This document shows, in pieces, positions 35,141 through 42,966 of a DNA stretch of 47,733 bases. This DNA comes from an uncultured Chthoniobacterales bacterium (GTDB lineage: Bacteria; Verrucomicrobiota; Verrucomicrobiia; Chthoniobacterales; CAKUMP01). How positions within the stretch are numbered: position 1 is the first letter of the stretch; each line of letters opens with the position of its first letter. The notes beneath the pieces were generated by a model. The model was not told where the DNA came from and did not search any database. It saw nothing but the letters and a program-made list of their open reading frames with translations. Location of the stretch: NCBI GenBank assembly GCA_934667795.1, contig CAKUMP010000001.1, positions 1 to 47,733 on the forward strand, read 5' to 3'. The position numbers and the translations under genes are program-made.

Positions 35141-35999
35141 GGGACGTTTGGGACGCATGGGGCACTTGAACCGCTGAATCAATAGAAATCAGCGATTTTC
35201 TGGCATCCGCGATGGGGATATCATAGCGGTTGCGATTCAGAAAGAAAGAAACGGACTGGAATCCGGCATCTTTCAGAAGATCAAGCGCGATTTCATATCC
35301 ATCGCCAACCCGGGACGGGCGATGTGCGTCTGCTCCCAGAACGACCGGGATCCCGCGAATACGCATTTCGCGTAAAATTTCCGGTGCCGGGTTCATTTGA
35401 GGAAGACTTTTGTTTGCTCCGGATGTGTTCAACTCCATGGCCGTACCTTCAGCCGCAATCCGATCCAGCGCATCGCAGATAAAGGGCAGGATGCGCTCAA
35501 TGTCCCAGCTCTCGGGAGATTCGTTTTTCACCAGATCCGGATGCGAAAGAGTATCAAAAAAGCCTGTTTCCGCTGCTAACGCCAGGTGGTCAAAATAAAC
35601 CTTTTGGTATTCAAAATAATCACCGTTGAAATAACGCTGACGGTATTCCGGGATTTGCGGGTGGACAGAGCCCAGAACATGATGAAATGGCTGCGACTGC
35701 AGAAATTTTTCAATATAACTTTCCATGCCAGGCGCATAATCACACTCAATGCCAAGCCGGATATCCACTTTGTCTTTCCATTCCTCCGCAGAGGCCTGCA
35801 CAAGATCCACATATTGCGGAAACTCTTCGGGATCCATACGAACATGGGAAGAATACCCATCCGGAATCGGATTATGACAGGTAATGATCACCCCACGAAG
35901 CCCACGTTGCGACGCAACCTCCGCATATTCGCCAGGCGTTCCAATCGCATGTTTACAAAGGGGGGTATGTGAGTGTGATTCGTAAAGAAGTGCTGACAT
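35124..35999 (-). CDS. PHP-domain phosphatase (histidinol-phosphatase-like)
   Basis: 291 residues. The PHP metal-binding motifs appear in order: ESHSHTPLCKHA (H9, H11), a CHN box near 42, GIECDYAPG, LGSVHP, LSHPDLV and GADAHRPSRVG. This matches HisK-type histidinol phosphatases, which remove phosphate in histidine synthesis, though related PHP esterases exist. The last dozen residues (VPHASQTSHASPK) are encoded by a 9-mer repeat and do not look native. Confidence 0.85.
   Translation of the reverse strand: MSALLYESHSHTPLCKHAIGTPGEYAEVASQRGLRGVIITCHNPIPDGYSSHVRMDPEEFPQYVDLVQASAEEWKDKVDIRLGIECDYAPGMESYIEKFLQSQPFHHVLGSVHPQIPEYRQRYFNGDYFEYQKVYFDHLALAAETGFFDTLSHPDLVKNESPESWDIERILPFICDALDRIAAEGTAMELNTSGANKSLPQMNPAPEILREMRIRGIPVVLGADAHRPSRVGDGYEIALDLLKDAGFQSVSFFLNRNRYDIPIADARKSLISIDSAVQVPHASQTSHASPK
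35131..35165. repeat. 9-mer repeat (GGGACGCAT/GGGACGTTT) within overlapping gene ends
   Basis: About four 9-base units. They encode the C-terminus of the PHP protein in one frame and the possible starts of the carotenoid protein in another. Confidence 0.8.
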
Positions 36000-36110
36000 T
36001 ATGAAATATTAAGAAAAATTAAATATTTTAGATCAAGTTATATTCTCTAAGGTAATACATAAGAAAATTATCGCAATGGAAAACTTCTCCGTCCGGCGAG
36101 GCGAGCGGAA

Positions 36111-36130
36111 ATTAGTAATTACTAATTACG
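36111..36130. repeat. Heptamer repeat (ATTAGTA/ATTACTA)
   Basis: Three 7-base units directly before the 38-base array. Its reverse complement shares CGTAATTAGTAATT with the repeat at 34303-34336. Confidence 0.7.
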
Positions 36131-36145
36131 TTCGCAAAGGTCCCC

Positions 36146-36480
36146 TTAGGGACAGAGCTGTAAATAGCGCCGAGAGCGTTCCGTTAGGGACAGAGCCGTA
36201 AACATCTTCCGAGAGCGTTCCATTAGGGACAGAGCTGTAAAAAATCCATCAGGTGTCCATCAGGTGTCCATTAGGGACAGAGCTGTAAACTCCTTCCGAG
36301 CGTTCCGTTAGGGACAGAGCTGTAAATAGCGCCCCCGAGCGTTTCGTTAGGAACAGAGCTGTAAATAGCGCCGAGAGCGTTCCGTTAGGGACAGAGCTGT
36401 AAATAGCGCCGAGCGTTCCGTTAGGAACCGAGCTGTAAACAGACCCCCGAGCGTCCCATTAGGGACAGAGCTGTAAACAG
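36146..36480. repeat. Nine-copy tandem array of about 38 bases
   Basis: The core TTAGGGACAGAGCTGTAAA occurs nine times, starting at 36146, 36184, 36223, 36271, 36308, 36347, 36385, 36421 and 36459 (spacing 38, 39, 48, 37, 39, 38, 36, 38). Two copies read TTAGGAAC. Between cores lies a semi-conserved TAGCGCCGAGAGCGTTCCG segment. The interval 36000-36595 holds no gene. The spacers are related to each other and no cas gene is present, so it is not a CRISPR array. Similar TTAGGGACAGA-type runs occur near REP-associated transposases in other genomes as far as I recall, but none is visible here. Confidence 0.92.
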
Positions 36481-36484
36481 ACCC

Positions 36485-36521
36485 ATCCAAAGCGGCGGGA
36501 ACAGCCGCACCAAAGTCTGCT
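36485..36521. repeat. REP-like GC-rich repeat, copy C
   Basis: ATCCAAAGCGGCGGGAACAG, CCGCAC and CAAAGTCTGCTGG match the left part of copy B (30459-30543). It adjoins the nine-copy array. Confidence 0.75.
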
Positions 36522-36595
36522 GGCTATTTTTCTTGAGGAGTTGCAATTTGGGGAGAAATGTTTTACTGGATTAGGGGTTAGAGAGAAAAAGTGAG

Positions 36596-37966
36596 ATGGC
36601 GAAAGTTTTTATAAAGACATACGGGTGTCAGATGAATGAGCGGGATTCTGAACAGGTTCTGCAAATGATGCTGGAGAACGGGCATGAGGTGACTGCGCGA
36701 GAAGAGGACGCAGATGTGATTCTATTGAACACTTGTAGTGTGCGGGATATGGCGGAGCAGAAAGCCATTGGGAAGATGGGGATGTTGTCGAAATACAAGA
36801 AGAAACGTCCGGAAATGGTCTTTGGTTTTCTGGGGTGTATGGCGCAGAGCCGGGGGTCAGAACTGGTGGAGGATCTGTCGCAAGTGGATCTGGTGGTAGG
36901 GACGCAAAAGTTTCATAAAGTGGCGGGGTATGTGGATGAATTGCTGGCAAAGAAGCTGGCGCCGGGGATGGATGATTTACGGGAGTCGATTGAACCGATT
37001 GTGGATGTGGGAGAAGAATCGGGCTCGCAAGGGACGATTCGGGATCACATTTTGAAGAAAAAGCAGGCGACCGCATTTGTGTCGATTATGCAAGGGTGCA
37101 ATATGCATTGTACGTTTTGTATTGTGCCATACACGCGTGGGTCTGAGCGTGGGCGGTCGATTGACGATATTGTGAGCGAAGTGCGCGGCCTGGTGGAGCA
37201 GGGAGTGAAAGAAGTCACGCTTTTGGGGCAGATAGTGAATCTGTATGGGCGTCATGAAATCCCGAAAAAGGACGGGAAGAGTGCATTTGTGCAATTACTG
37301 GAAGCCGTGAATGCGGTGGATGGGCTGGAGCGTCTTCGGTTTACGTCTCCGCACCCGATGGGGTTCCGGGATGATCTGGTCAGAGCGTATGGAGAAATTC
37401 CTAAACTGGTGGAACACATTCATTTGCCACTGCAGTCGGGCTCGGACCGGATCCTGAAAGCCATGCATCGGCCATATACCGCAGAGAAATTTCGGACATT
37501 GGTCACGAAGCTGCGGGCAGCGCAGCCGAAAATTGCGATCACCACGGATGTGATTGTCGGGTTTCCGGGAGAAACGGAAGAAGATTACCAGGCGACCAGA
37601 CGGTTGGTCGAAGAAGTCGAATTTGATAATGCCTTTGTTTTTCGTTATTCCAAACGGAGGAATACGCCGGCTGCAGAAATGAACGGGCAATTGTCCGAAG
37701 AAGTCAAAGAAGCGAGGAATCAGGATTTGCTACAGGTCGTCAATGCGGCAGCGCAGCGGAAGACGGAAGCGCTGGTGGGGGGACGGGTAGAAATTTTATG
37801 TGAAGGGCCATCGAAAACCAATGAGGAGCGGTTAACCGGGCGGACACGGACAAATAAAATTGTCGTTTTCGAAGGGGAGGAACGTCATGTGGGGGAAATA
37901 TTTGATGTTTATGTAGAGAAAGCCAGTCCGTTTACTTTATACGGAAATGTAGCGATTCTGGGGTGA
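36596..37966 (+). CDS. miaB: tRNA-2-methylthio-N6-dimethylallyladenosine synthase MiaB
   Basis: 456 residues. The N-terminal MTTase domain has YGCQMNERDSE (C11), NTCSVRDMAE and LGCMAQ, which hold the auxiliary cluster. The radical-SAM motif QGCNMHCTFCIVPYTRG gives C168, C172 and C175. SGSDRILKAMHRPYT and the C-terminal TRAM domain (VGGRVEILCEG ... GRTRTNKIV) complete the family pattern and favour MiaB over RimO or MtaB. It adds a methylthio group to adenosine 37 of tRNAs. GGGTTAGAGAG lies before the ATG. Confidence 0.95.
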   Translation: MAKVFIKTYGCQMNERDSEQVLQMMLENGHEVTAREEDADVILLNTCSVRDMAEQKAIGKMGMLSKYKKKRPEMVFGFLGCMAQSRGSELVEDLSQVDLVVGTQKFHKVAGYVDELLAKKLAPGMDDLRESIEPIVDVGEESGSQGTIRDHILKKKQATAFVSIMQGCNMHCTFCIVPYTRGSERGRSIDDIVSEVRGLVEQGVKEVTLLGQIVNLYGRHEIPKKDGKSAFVQLLEAVNAVDGLERLRFTSPHPMGFRDDLVRAYGEIPKLVEHIHLPLQSGSDRILKAMHRPYTAEKFRTLVTKLRAAQPKIAITTDVIVGFPGETEEDYQATRRLVEEVEFDNAFVFRYSKRRNTPAAEMNGQLSEEVKEARNQDLLQVVNAAAQRKTEALVGGRVEILCEGPSKTNEERLTGRTRTNKIVVFEGEERHVGEIFDVYVEKASPFTLYGNVAILG

Positions 37967-38020
37967 TGGATGAAAATTCGCGCTCGTAATTTCGTGAAGA
38001 AAAACTAGGATGCAGCGATT

Positions 38021-38572
38021 ATGTATGATTTTGAATTGAAATGGGTGGGGATCGTCGTGGGGGTCATTTTGCTGGTGGGGCATATTCTGGCATTTGTGAA
38101 GCGGGAAGCAACGATGGAGCTTCTGCGTGGGTTTGCGCGGTCGGTGTTGTGGGGGAGGGTTTTATCCTTTCTTGCTGCGGGCTGGGCATTCTGGATGGTG
38201 ATCACCATGGATCTTGGTGAGTTTGCGCATTTGAGAAAACTGTTGATTTTCGGGGTGCCGCTGGGGTGGATTTTAGCGATTAAATTTGTCGATGAATTTC
38301 TGTCGGTGCGTGCGTTAGGGATATTATTATTGCTGGCAGCGTGTCCGGTGCTGGATGCCGCGTTTTTGCGTCCTGAAACTTCGCGATTGCTGTTGGTTGT
38401 GCTTGCGTATGCATGGATTATCAAGGGGTTGTTCTGGGTCGGGATGCCCTTTTTGTTTCGGGATCAGGTAAACTGGCTGTTGCGGGATGGAGATATGAAA
38501 TTCCGGGCGGCATGTGTCGCCGGAGTGGTTTACAGCGGCCTGATTCTGGTGTGTGCACTGGCATTTTATTAA
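38021..38572 (+). CDS. Hypothetical membrane protein
   Basis: 183 residues with about six hydrophobic helices and few charged residues. No family recognised. ELKWVGIVVGVILLVGHI opens the protein and DQVNWLLRDGDMKFRAACVAG lies before the last helix. It sits between miaB and an alpha/beta hydrolase in the same direction. The ATG at 38021 has only a weak upstream GGATG. Confidence 0.7.
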   Translation: MYDFELKWVGIVVGVILLVGHILAFVKREATMELLRGFARSVLWGRVLSFLAAGWAFWMVITMDLGEFAHLRKLLIFGVPLGWILAIKFVDEFLSVRALGILLLLAACPVLDAAFLRPETSRLLLVVLAYAWIIKGLFWVGMPFLFRDQVNWLLRDGDMKFRAACVAGVVYSGLILVCALAFY

Positions 38573-38601
38573 TTTACAATCACTGAAACCTGGAGAAAAC
38601 G

Positions 38602-39396
38602 ATGTATTCTTTTCGATCTGTTTATTTTGACCGACCGATTCAAAGCGGGCGCGTACTGGATATTTTTCAACCGGATCGGGGGTCGGTGCCGAAGCAGAAT
38701 GTGGCATTGTTTTTTGTCCATGGCGGTGGGTGGCGTGGCGGAAGCCGGACGGTATTTCATTTGATCATGGAGGATTTTGTAAACCGTGGATATGTTTGTG
38801 GAAGTACGGACTATCGGTTGTCAGGGGTGCATCTTCCGGAGCAAATGACGGATATTCGTTGTGGGTATCAGCTTTTTCAGCAGGAGTTGCGTGCGATGGG
38901 TGAGGATGTGCCGATTGTGGTATTTGGGTCGTCTGCGGGTGCGCATCTGGCGGGATTATTGGGGATTGCGCAGCCGGGAGAAGTGGGAGATGCGGAATTA
39001 CCTGACTGGCAGGGGCCGGTGGCAGTGATTAACCAGGCGTTTCCTACCCGTTTTCACCCCTGGGAAGATATGTTCCCGCCCATCGTGGCGTCCATGCAGA
39101 GCATTGCCGGCGTGGCACTGGATAGTGGAGATCCTCGCATCGGAAAATATTCTCCTGTGGATTATATCAAAGCGACCAGTCCGGCATTTTTGTTAATAGA
39201 AGCCGGCGATGAACACATGTTTCGCCTGGAACATTCCAGGGAGTTTTGTCAAAAACTGACAGAAGTCGGCGTCCGCGCAGAACTCGAAGTCATACCGGAT
39301 TGTGAGCATGGGTTTTATTATGCGCTGACACGGAAGTGCCAGCAGGCAGCACATCAACGCATATTACAGTTCCTGGAAGATTTAGGAGTGCGGTGA
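38602..39396 (+). CDS. Alpha/beta hydrolase (HSL-like esterase)
   Basis: 264 residues. FVHGGGWRGGS forms the oxyanion hole of the HSL/BD-FAE group; FGSSAGAHLAGLLG carries the nucleophile Ser; EAGDEHMF is near the acid residue; DCEHGFYY gives the catalytic His. No signal peptide, so cytoplasmic. The substrate is unknown. GGAGAAAACG precedes the ATG. REP-like repeats start right at the stop codon. Confidence 0.85.
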   Translation: MYSFRSVYFDRPIQSGRVLDIFQPDRGSVPKQNVALFFVHGGGWRGGSRTVFHLIMEDFVNRGYVCGSTDYRLSGVHLPEQMTDIRCGYQLFQQELRAMGEDVPIVVFGSSAGAHLAGLLGIAQPGEVGDAELPDWQGPVAVINQAFPTRFHPWEDMFPPIVASMQSIAGVALDSGDPRIGKYSPVDYIKATSPAFLLIEAGDEHMFRLEHSREFCQKLTEVGVRAELEVIPDCEHGFYYALTRKCQQAAHQRILQFLEDLGVR

Positions 39397-39443
39397 CACG
39401 TCACCGCTTTGAACGGGGCGACATGTCGCCCAGATTCACGTTA

Positions 39444-39507
39444 GCCGACGGGGACGTCGGCGTGCCCAGCAAGAAGGTCTGCCGACGGGGACGTCGGCGC
39501 TCCCAGG
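39444..39507. repeat. REP-like GC-rich repeat, copies D1 and D2
   Basis: Two direct copies of GCCGACGGGGACGTCGGCG followed by TGCCCAG or CTCCCAG (39444-39469 and 39480-39507). Each core is a hairpin GCCGACG-GGGA-CGTCGGC. A second hairpin GGGCGACATGTCGCCC is at 39416-39431. The region lies between converging genes and may help end both transcripts. Confidence 0.85.
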
Positions 39508-39511
39508 CCTA

Positions 39512-40695
39512 TTACTGAGAAACGATTTCGTTGAGTTTGAAGATGGGAAGGAAGAGGGCGATGACGATCCCCCCGATGATGACCCCAAGGACGACGATCA
39601 GAAGGGGTTCGATCAAGGAGGTCAGTGCGTCCAGAGTGGCTTCGATTTCTTCATCCCAGAAATCAGACATTTTTTCGAGCATTTCATCGATTTTCCCTGT
39701 GGATTCCCCTGCAGAGACCATTCGAACCATCATGGGCGGGAAGATTTTTTCTTTGGAAAGCGAGGTGGCAAGGTGATCCCCTTTTTCGACATCGGCAGCA
39801 ACGCGCCGGATGGCATATTCTACCTGGGTATTTCCAGAAGTTTCCGCGACAATATCCATCACTTCAAGAATAGGAACCCCGCTTCGAATCAATTGGGCAA
39901 AGGTTCGACCAAATCGAGTCATGGCAATTTTATGAACCAAAGGCCCCGCAATCGGGAATTTTAATTTATATTTGTCCCAGATATCACGCCCGTTTTTGGT
40001 TTTGACAAACATCTGGAAGGCATACCAGGCAATTACGGCAAAAATGATAATGACCCACCAGTAAGCCCGAGAAAAGTCGCTGACATTCATCAGAATTTGT
40101 GTCGGCGTGGGGAGGTCGGCGTCGAAATCTGCAAAAATTCCTGCGAAAACCGGGACGACTTTTACCATCAGGAATCCGGTAATAGCGACTGCGAGGAAAA
40201 GGACGACGACCGGGTAGGTCATGGCAGACTTTACTTTTTTGCGGAGACGGGCGCTGGCTTCAAGGAAGCTGGCGAGACGGCTGAGAATTTCTGCGAGAAG
40301 CCCGCCCGATTCCCCGGCACGCACCATGGAAACATAAAGTCGGGAAAAGACAGCGGGCTGTTTAGCAAGTGCCTCCGCAAAGGATTCCCCTGACTGGTCT
40401 GAAGGTTTTTTTGCTTTCTGGGGTCTGCTTGCTCATAAAGGGCAGTCAGCCCTGTGAGAAGCGGGAGTCCGGCTTCTACCATGGTGGCAAGTTGTCGCGT
40501 AAACACCACAAGATCAGATTCAGGGACTTTGACCGTGCGTTTGCGTCCGGCACGGCCTGTTTTTTCCTGAATGGAAATGACCATTAACCCTTTCGACATC
40601 AACATGTTAATGGCATTTTCCTGATTGATAGCCTCGGTAATTCCAGAAATGGTTTTTCCTGCGGTGTCTCTGGCCTGGTAAGCGAATGTCATCAT
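39512..40695 (-). pseudogene. Type II secretion/type IV pilus inner-membrane protein (GspF/PilC), split by a -1 frameshift
   Basis: The first frame (40695 down to about 40405) reads FAYQARDTAGKTISG then VFTRQLATMVEAGLPLLTGL, the N-terminus of GspF/PilC. The second frame (ending 39512) reads SGESFAEALAKQPAVFSRLY, VSMVRAGESGG and three membrane helices to the normal end. The change falls at 40405-40412, where the first frame reads CAA AAA AAC, exactly the slippery heptamer A_AAA_AAC for -1 frameshifting; a slip there joins the two parts directly. A lost A in the homopolymer is the alternative. A few residues between the parts seem missing compared with the family. GspF is the platform protein of pilus and secretion machines; no partner genes are adjacent. 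Confidence 0.85.
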
Positions 40696-40761
40696 ATGCG
40701 TGTACGTATCTCGTTAGACTTATAGCAGAGACTATGCCACGACGCTAGAAATAACTCGGAA

Positions 40762-40861
40762 CCACAGAAACCACAGAGGACCTGTTTTATTTAAAATAAT
40801 ATGAGATAGGCTATTGCGAAGACGCCATTCTGTGGTTAAAAAGACTCTGTGGTTTCTGTGG
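40762..40861. repeat. 17-base perfect inverted repeat element
   Basis: CCACAGAAACCACAGAG (40762-40778) and CTCTGTGGTTTCTGTGG (40845-40861) enclose 66 AT-rich bases. Each arm is two 9-mer-like units (ACCACAGAA/ACCACAGAG). The right arm covers the first possible start codons of the M23 peptidase gene. Confidence 0.9.
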
Positions 40862-41598
40862 ATAAAAAAGAGTTTAAGCTTTGGCGGCATCAGTTGGGGT
40901 GTCTGGCGTGGATATTGGGAGTGATTGGGATTGTGTTGGTGGTAGTGTGGTATGGGGTGAAATTGCGTCGGATCACCCAGGCGGAGCGTGCGGGGAGGAG
41001 TCTGGCCTTGCTGGTGACGCCTGCGTCTCAGAAAATTTTGATTCCTGAAGCGGATGGGTTTGATTACCCGATGGGGACGAGGGCAGGAGGGATGATTTAT
41101 AATGCGCGAGGGTTTGGGGATCGGCATCATCTGGGGGCGGATTTTAATGGGGTGGGGGGAAAAGATACGGATTTAGGGGACTTGGTGTATGCGAGTGGAC
41201 ATGGGTTGGTGTTATTTGCGGGAGAGGGTGGATTGCATTGGGGTGGGGTGGTGTTGCTGGAGCATCGATTGAAAGGGGGGAAGACGCTGCAGACGCTATA
41301 CGGACATTTGGATGAAATCCGGGTAAAACCAGGCGAAATCGTGCTCCGGGGGCAGGAACTGGGGACCGTTGGCAATGTCGGTGGGCGCTATTATGCGCAT
41401 TTACATTTTGAAGTCAGAGAACATATTGGCATTTTTATAGGACCCGGGTACCGGAAAGAACCCGTGGGGTGGCTCGATCCGGAAGAATTTTTACAAAATA
41501 ACCCAGGAGGAAGGAAGATATGGGAGTGGATCGTATTATCATCTGCCCGCGAGGAGGCGGATGTGGTCCATGGAAGGAACAGAAGACAGCGAAGGTAA
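40849..41598 (+). CDS. M23 family peptidase (membrane-anchored)
   Basis: About 249 residues. A membrane anchor at about 17-37, then the LytM/M23 zinc peptidase fold: HHLGADFNG with the first His and Asp ligands, VYASGHGLVLFAGE, LYGHLD, and AHLHFEV with the last His ligand. It probably trims or remodels peptidoglycan in the periplasm. The frame opens with GTG at 40849 or 40858 inside an inverted repeat with no ribosome-binding site; the true start may be a little later. Confidence 0.82.
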   Translation: MVSVDKKEFKLWRHQLGCLAWILGVIGIVLVVVWYGVKLRRITQAERAGRSLALLVTPASQKILIPEADGFDYPMGTRAGGMIYNARGFGDRHHLGADFNGVGGKDTDLGDLVYASGHGLVLFAGEGGLHWGGVVLLEHRLKGGKTLQTLYGHLDEIRVKPGEIVLRGQELGTVGNVGGRYYAHLHFEVREHIGIFIGPGYRKEPVGWLDPEEFLQNNPGGRKIWEWIVLSSAREEADVVHGRNRRQRR

Positions 41599-41623
41599 GA
41601 AAATTTTTATGAAAAAAGTCTCG

Positions 41624-41668
41624 AAAAAAAAGCCCGCCAGAGAGCTACGGCAAAGAAGAGGCGGGTAC
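41624..41668 (-). terminator. Rho-independent terminator of the SRP RNA gene
   Basis: CCCGCC (41663-41668 region) pairs with GGCGGG (41632-41637 region), followed by C and a run of eight T on the minus strand. Confidence 0.65.
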
Positions 41669-41711
41669 CGTTGCTGCATTCCTGCCCTGGCGGGGTTAAC
41701 CGATCTTCAGT
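41624..41711 (-). ncRNA. ffs: Signal recognition particle RNA, small bacterial (4.5S) type
   Basis: On the minus strand the core CCAGGGCAGGAAUGCAGCAA gives the SRP helix 8 pattern: GCA-GGAA-UGC apex (tetraloop 41679-41682) with AGG and AGCA on either side of the internal loop. Outer arms pair (GAAGA with UCUUC, CGG with CCG). A terminator follows: CCCGCC ... GGCGGG then eight U. The 5' end is approximate. It binds Ffh to target proteins to the membrane. Confidence 0.82.
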
Positions 41712-41888
41712 CCATAGTCCCTGACGGAACGGGTATTTAAGCCTAAAATCGGAAGAAATCCAAAGATTTTTTTAATAAAATGCACTTTCGGCTGGATTCT
41801 TCTTAAAAAATTGGTTGTTGTGCAGGGAGTAAATCGGTTATAGAGAAATGTTTTAAGAGAGAAACACTCCACCCCTGAAAGAAGCTTT

Positions 41889-42659
41889 ATGGCAAAACTG
41901 TTAATGGTAGTTACATCGGTCCTAGTCGTTGCGACAGGTATTTTGGGATTCATGACCAAGAGTAAGGTCACTGGACTCCAGGAAAAATTAAACACAACGG
42001 AAACGAGTCTGACGGCGGCACAGCGCCAGGTAGAAACGGTGACGGAAGAAAAAGATTCGGCCACGAAGCTGGCAGAGGAAGCCACCGCAGCACGTGAAGA
42101 AGCTGAAAAGAAGGCAACTCAAGCTGCCGTAGAATTACAGCAGGCAAATTCCAAGGTGGCAGGCATTGAAAAAGAAGTGGCAGATGCGAAGGCAAAGATT
42201 GCTGAGTTAGAAAAGCAGGCTGCAGAAGCGGTCACGACTCCTGTATAAGATACGGGCGGCGAAAAAACAGCATTGGAAGCAAAAGTAAAAGAACTGGAAG
42301 CATCGCTGGAAGCAGCTCAGGAAGAAGCAAAAGTTCTGACCGCCAAGGTCGAATCAGAACGTAAAGTTGCGGATGAATTGAGAGCATCGGAAGAGCGCCG
42401 TGTAGCCGGTCTGATGACCAAAGGACTAGAAGGCAAAATCCAGGCGTATAATCCGGCATGGAATTTTGTTGTGATCAGCTTGGGCGATCGCCAGGGCGTG
42501 GTGAACGGAGCAGAATTTGTGGTCAAGCGGGGAGCGAATGCAGTAGGTCGGATTAAGGTGACCTCTGTTGAGCCATCCTCTTCCATTGCGGATGTATTGC
42601 CAAGCTCGATCCCGAGTGGAGAGCAGATTCGTCCCGGGGATACGATTATTGTCCCTTAA
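41889..42659 (+). pseudogene. Membrane-anchored coiled-coil protein interrupted by an in-frame stop
   Basis: One frame from ATG 41889 to 42659 would encode 256 residues: an N-terminal membrane anchor (MAKLLMVVTSVLVVATGILG), a long Glu/Ala/Lys coiled coil, and a beta-rich C-terminal domain (YNPAWNFVVISLGDRQGVV ... GDTIIVP) that resembles the small barrel domains of cell-envelope proteins. A TAA at 42246-42248 splits it within the coiled coil. Same-frame heptads continue on both sides, so it is a single gene with a nonsense codon. A TTG at 42273 could restart the second part but has no ribosome-binding site. Function unknown. Confidence 0.75.
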
Positions 42660-42688
42660 CGGGGAGTTAATCTGTGTGAATTATGCTT

Positions 42689-42722
42689 CAGCCCGTCATT
42701 TCCGATAAGGGATGACGGGCTG
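42689..42722 (+). terminator. Strong hairpin after the coiled-coil gene
   Basis: CAGCCCGTCAT and ATGACGGGCTG form an 11-base perfect stem with a 12-base loop. No T-run follows, so termination would be imperfect; it may instead protect the mRNA 3' end. Confidence 0.6.
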
Positions 42723-42745
42723 AACAAAACATGCTAGGTTCGGGT

Positions 42746-42958
42746 ATGACTGGGAAAAATCGTAATTATCGTTGGGCATTGGTGCTGGGAGTTTTGGTTA
42801 TGAGCGGTGTGAGTATGAGTTGCAGTACGACTGATACGAATGCGGAACCTGCGACCCCGGCGAGTCAGGATGTGAGTGCGATCCCGTGGAATCGTCCGGA
42901 AAGCTGGGAAGGTCAGGGGATGATGCCGGGATTCATGGGGTATAGTGGAACCCGCTAA
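42746..42958 (+). CDS. Small lipoprotein
   Basis: 70 residues from ATG 42746. A signal peptide (NYRWALVLGVLVMSGVSMSC) ends in a lipobox whose Cys would be lipidated. The mature part is short and ends with WNRPESWEGQGMMPGFMGYSG. It stops 8 bases before the glycosyltransferase gene. Function unknown. The upstream ATG at 42731 is an alternative start. Confidence 0.7.
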   Translation: MTGKNRNYRWALVLGVLVMSGVSMSCSTTDTNAEPATPASQDVSAIPWNRPESWEGQGMMPGFMGYSGTR

Positions 42959-42966
42959 TCGGCGGT

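Noticed and set aside
36146..36480. CRISPR array
   Set aside because: The spacing is regular, but the segments between cores are related to each other rather than unique, cores vary, and there is no cas gene or leader.
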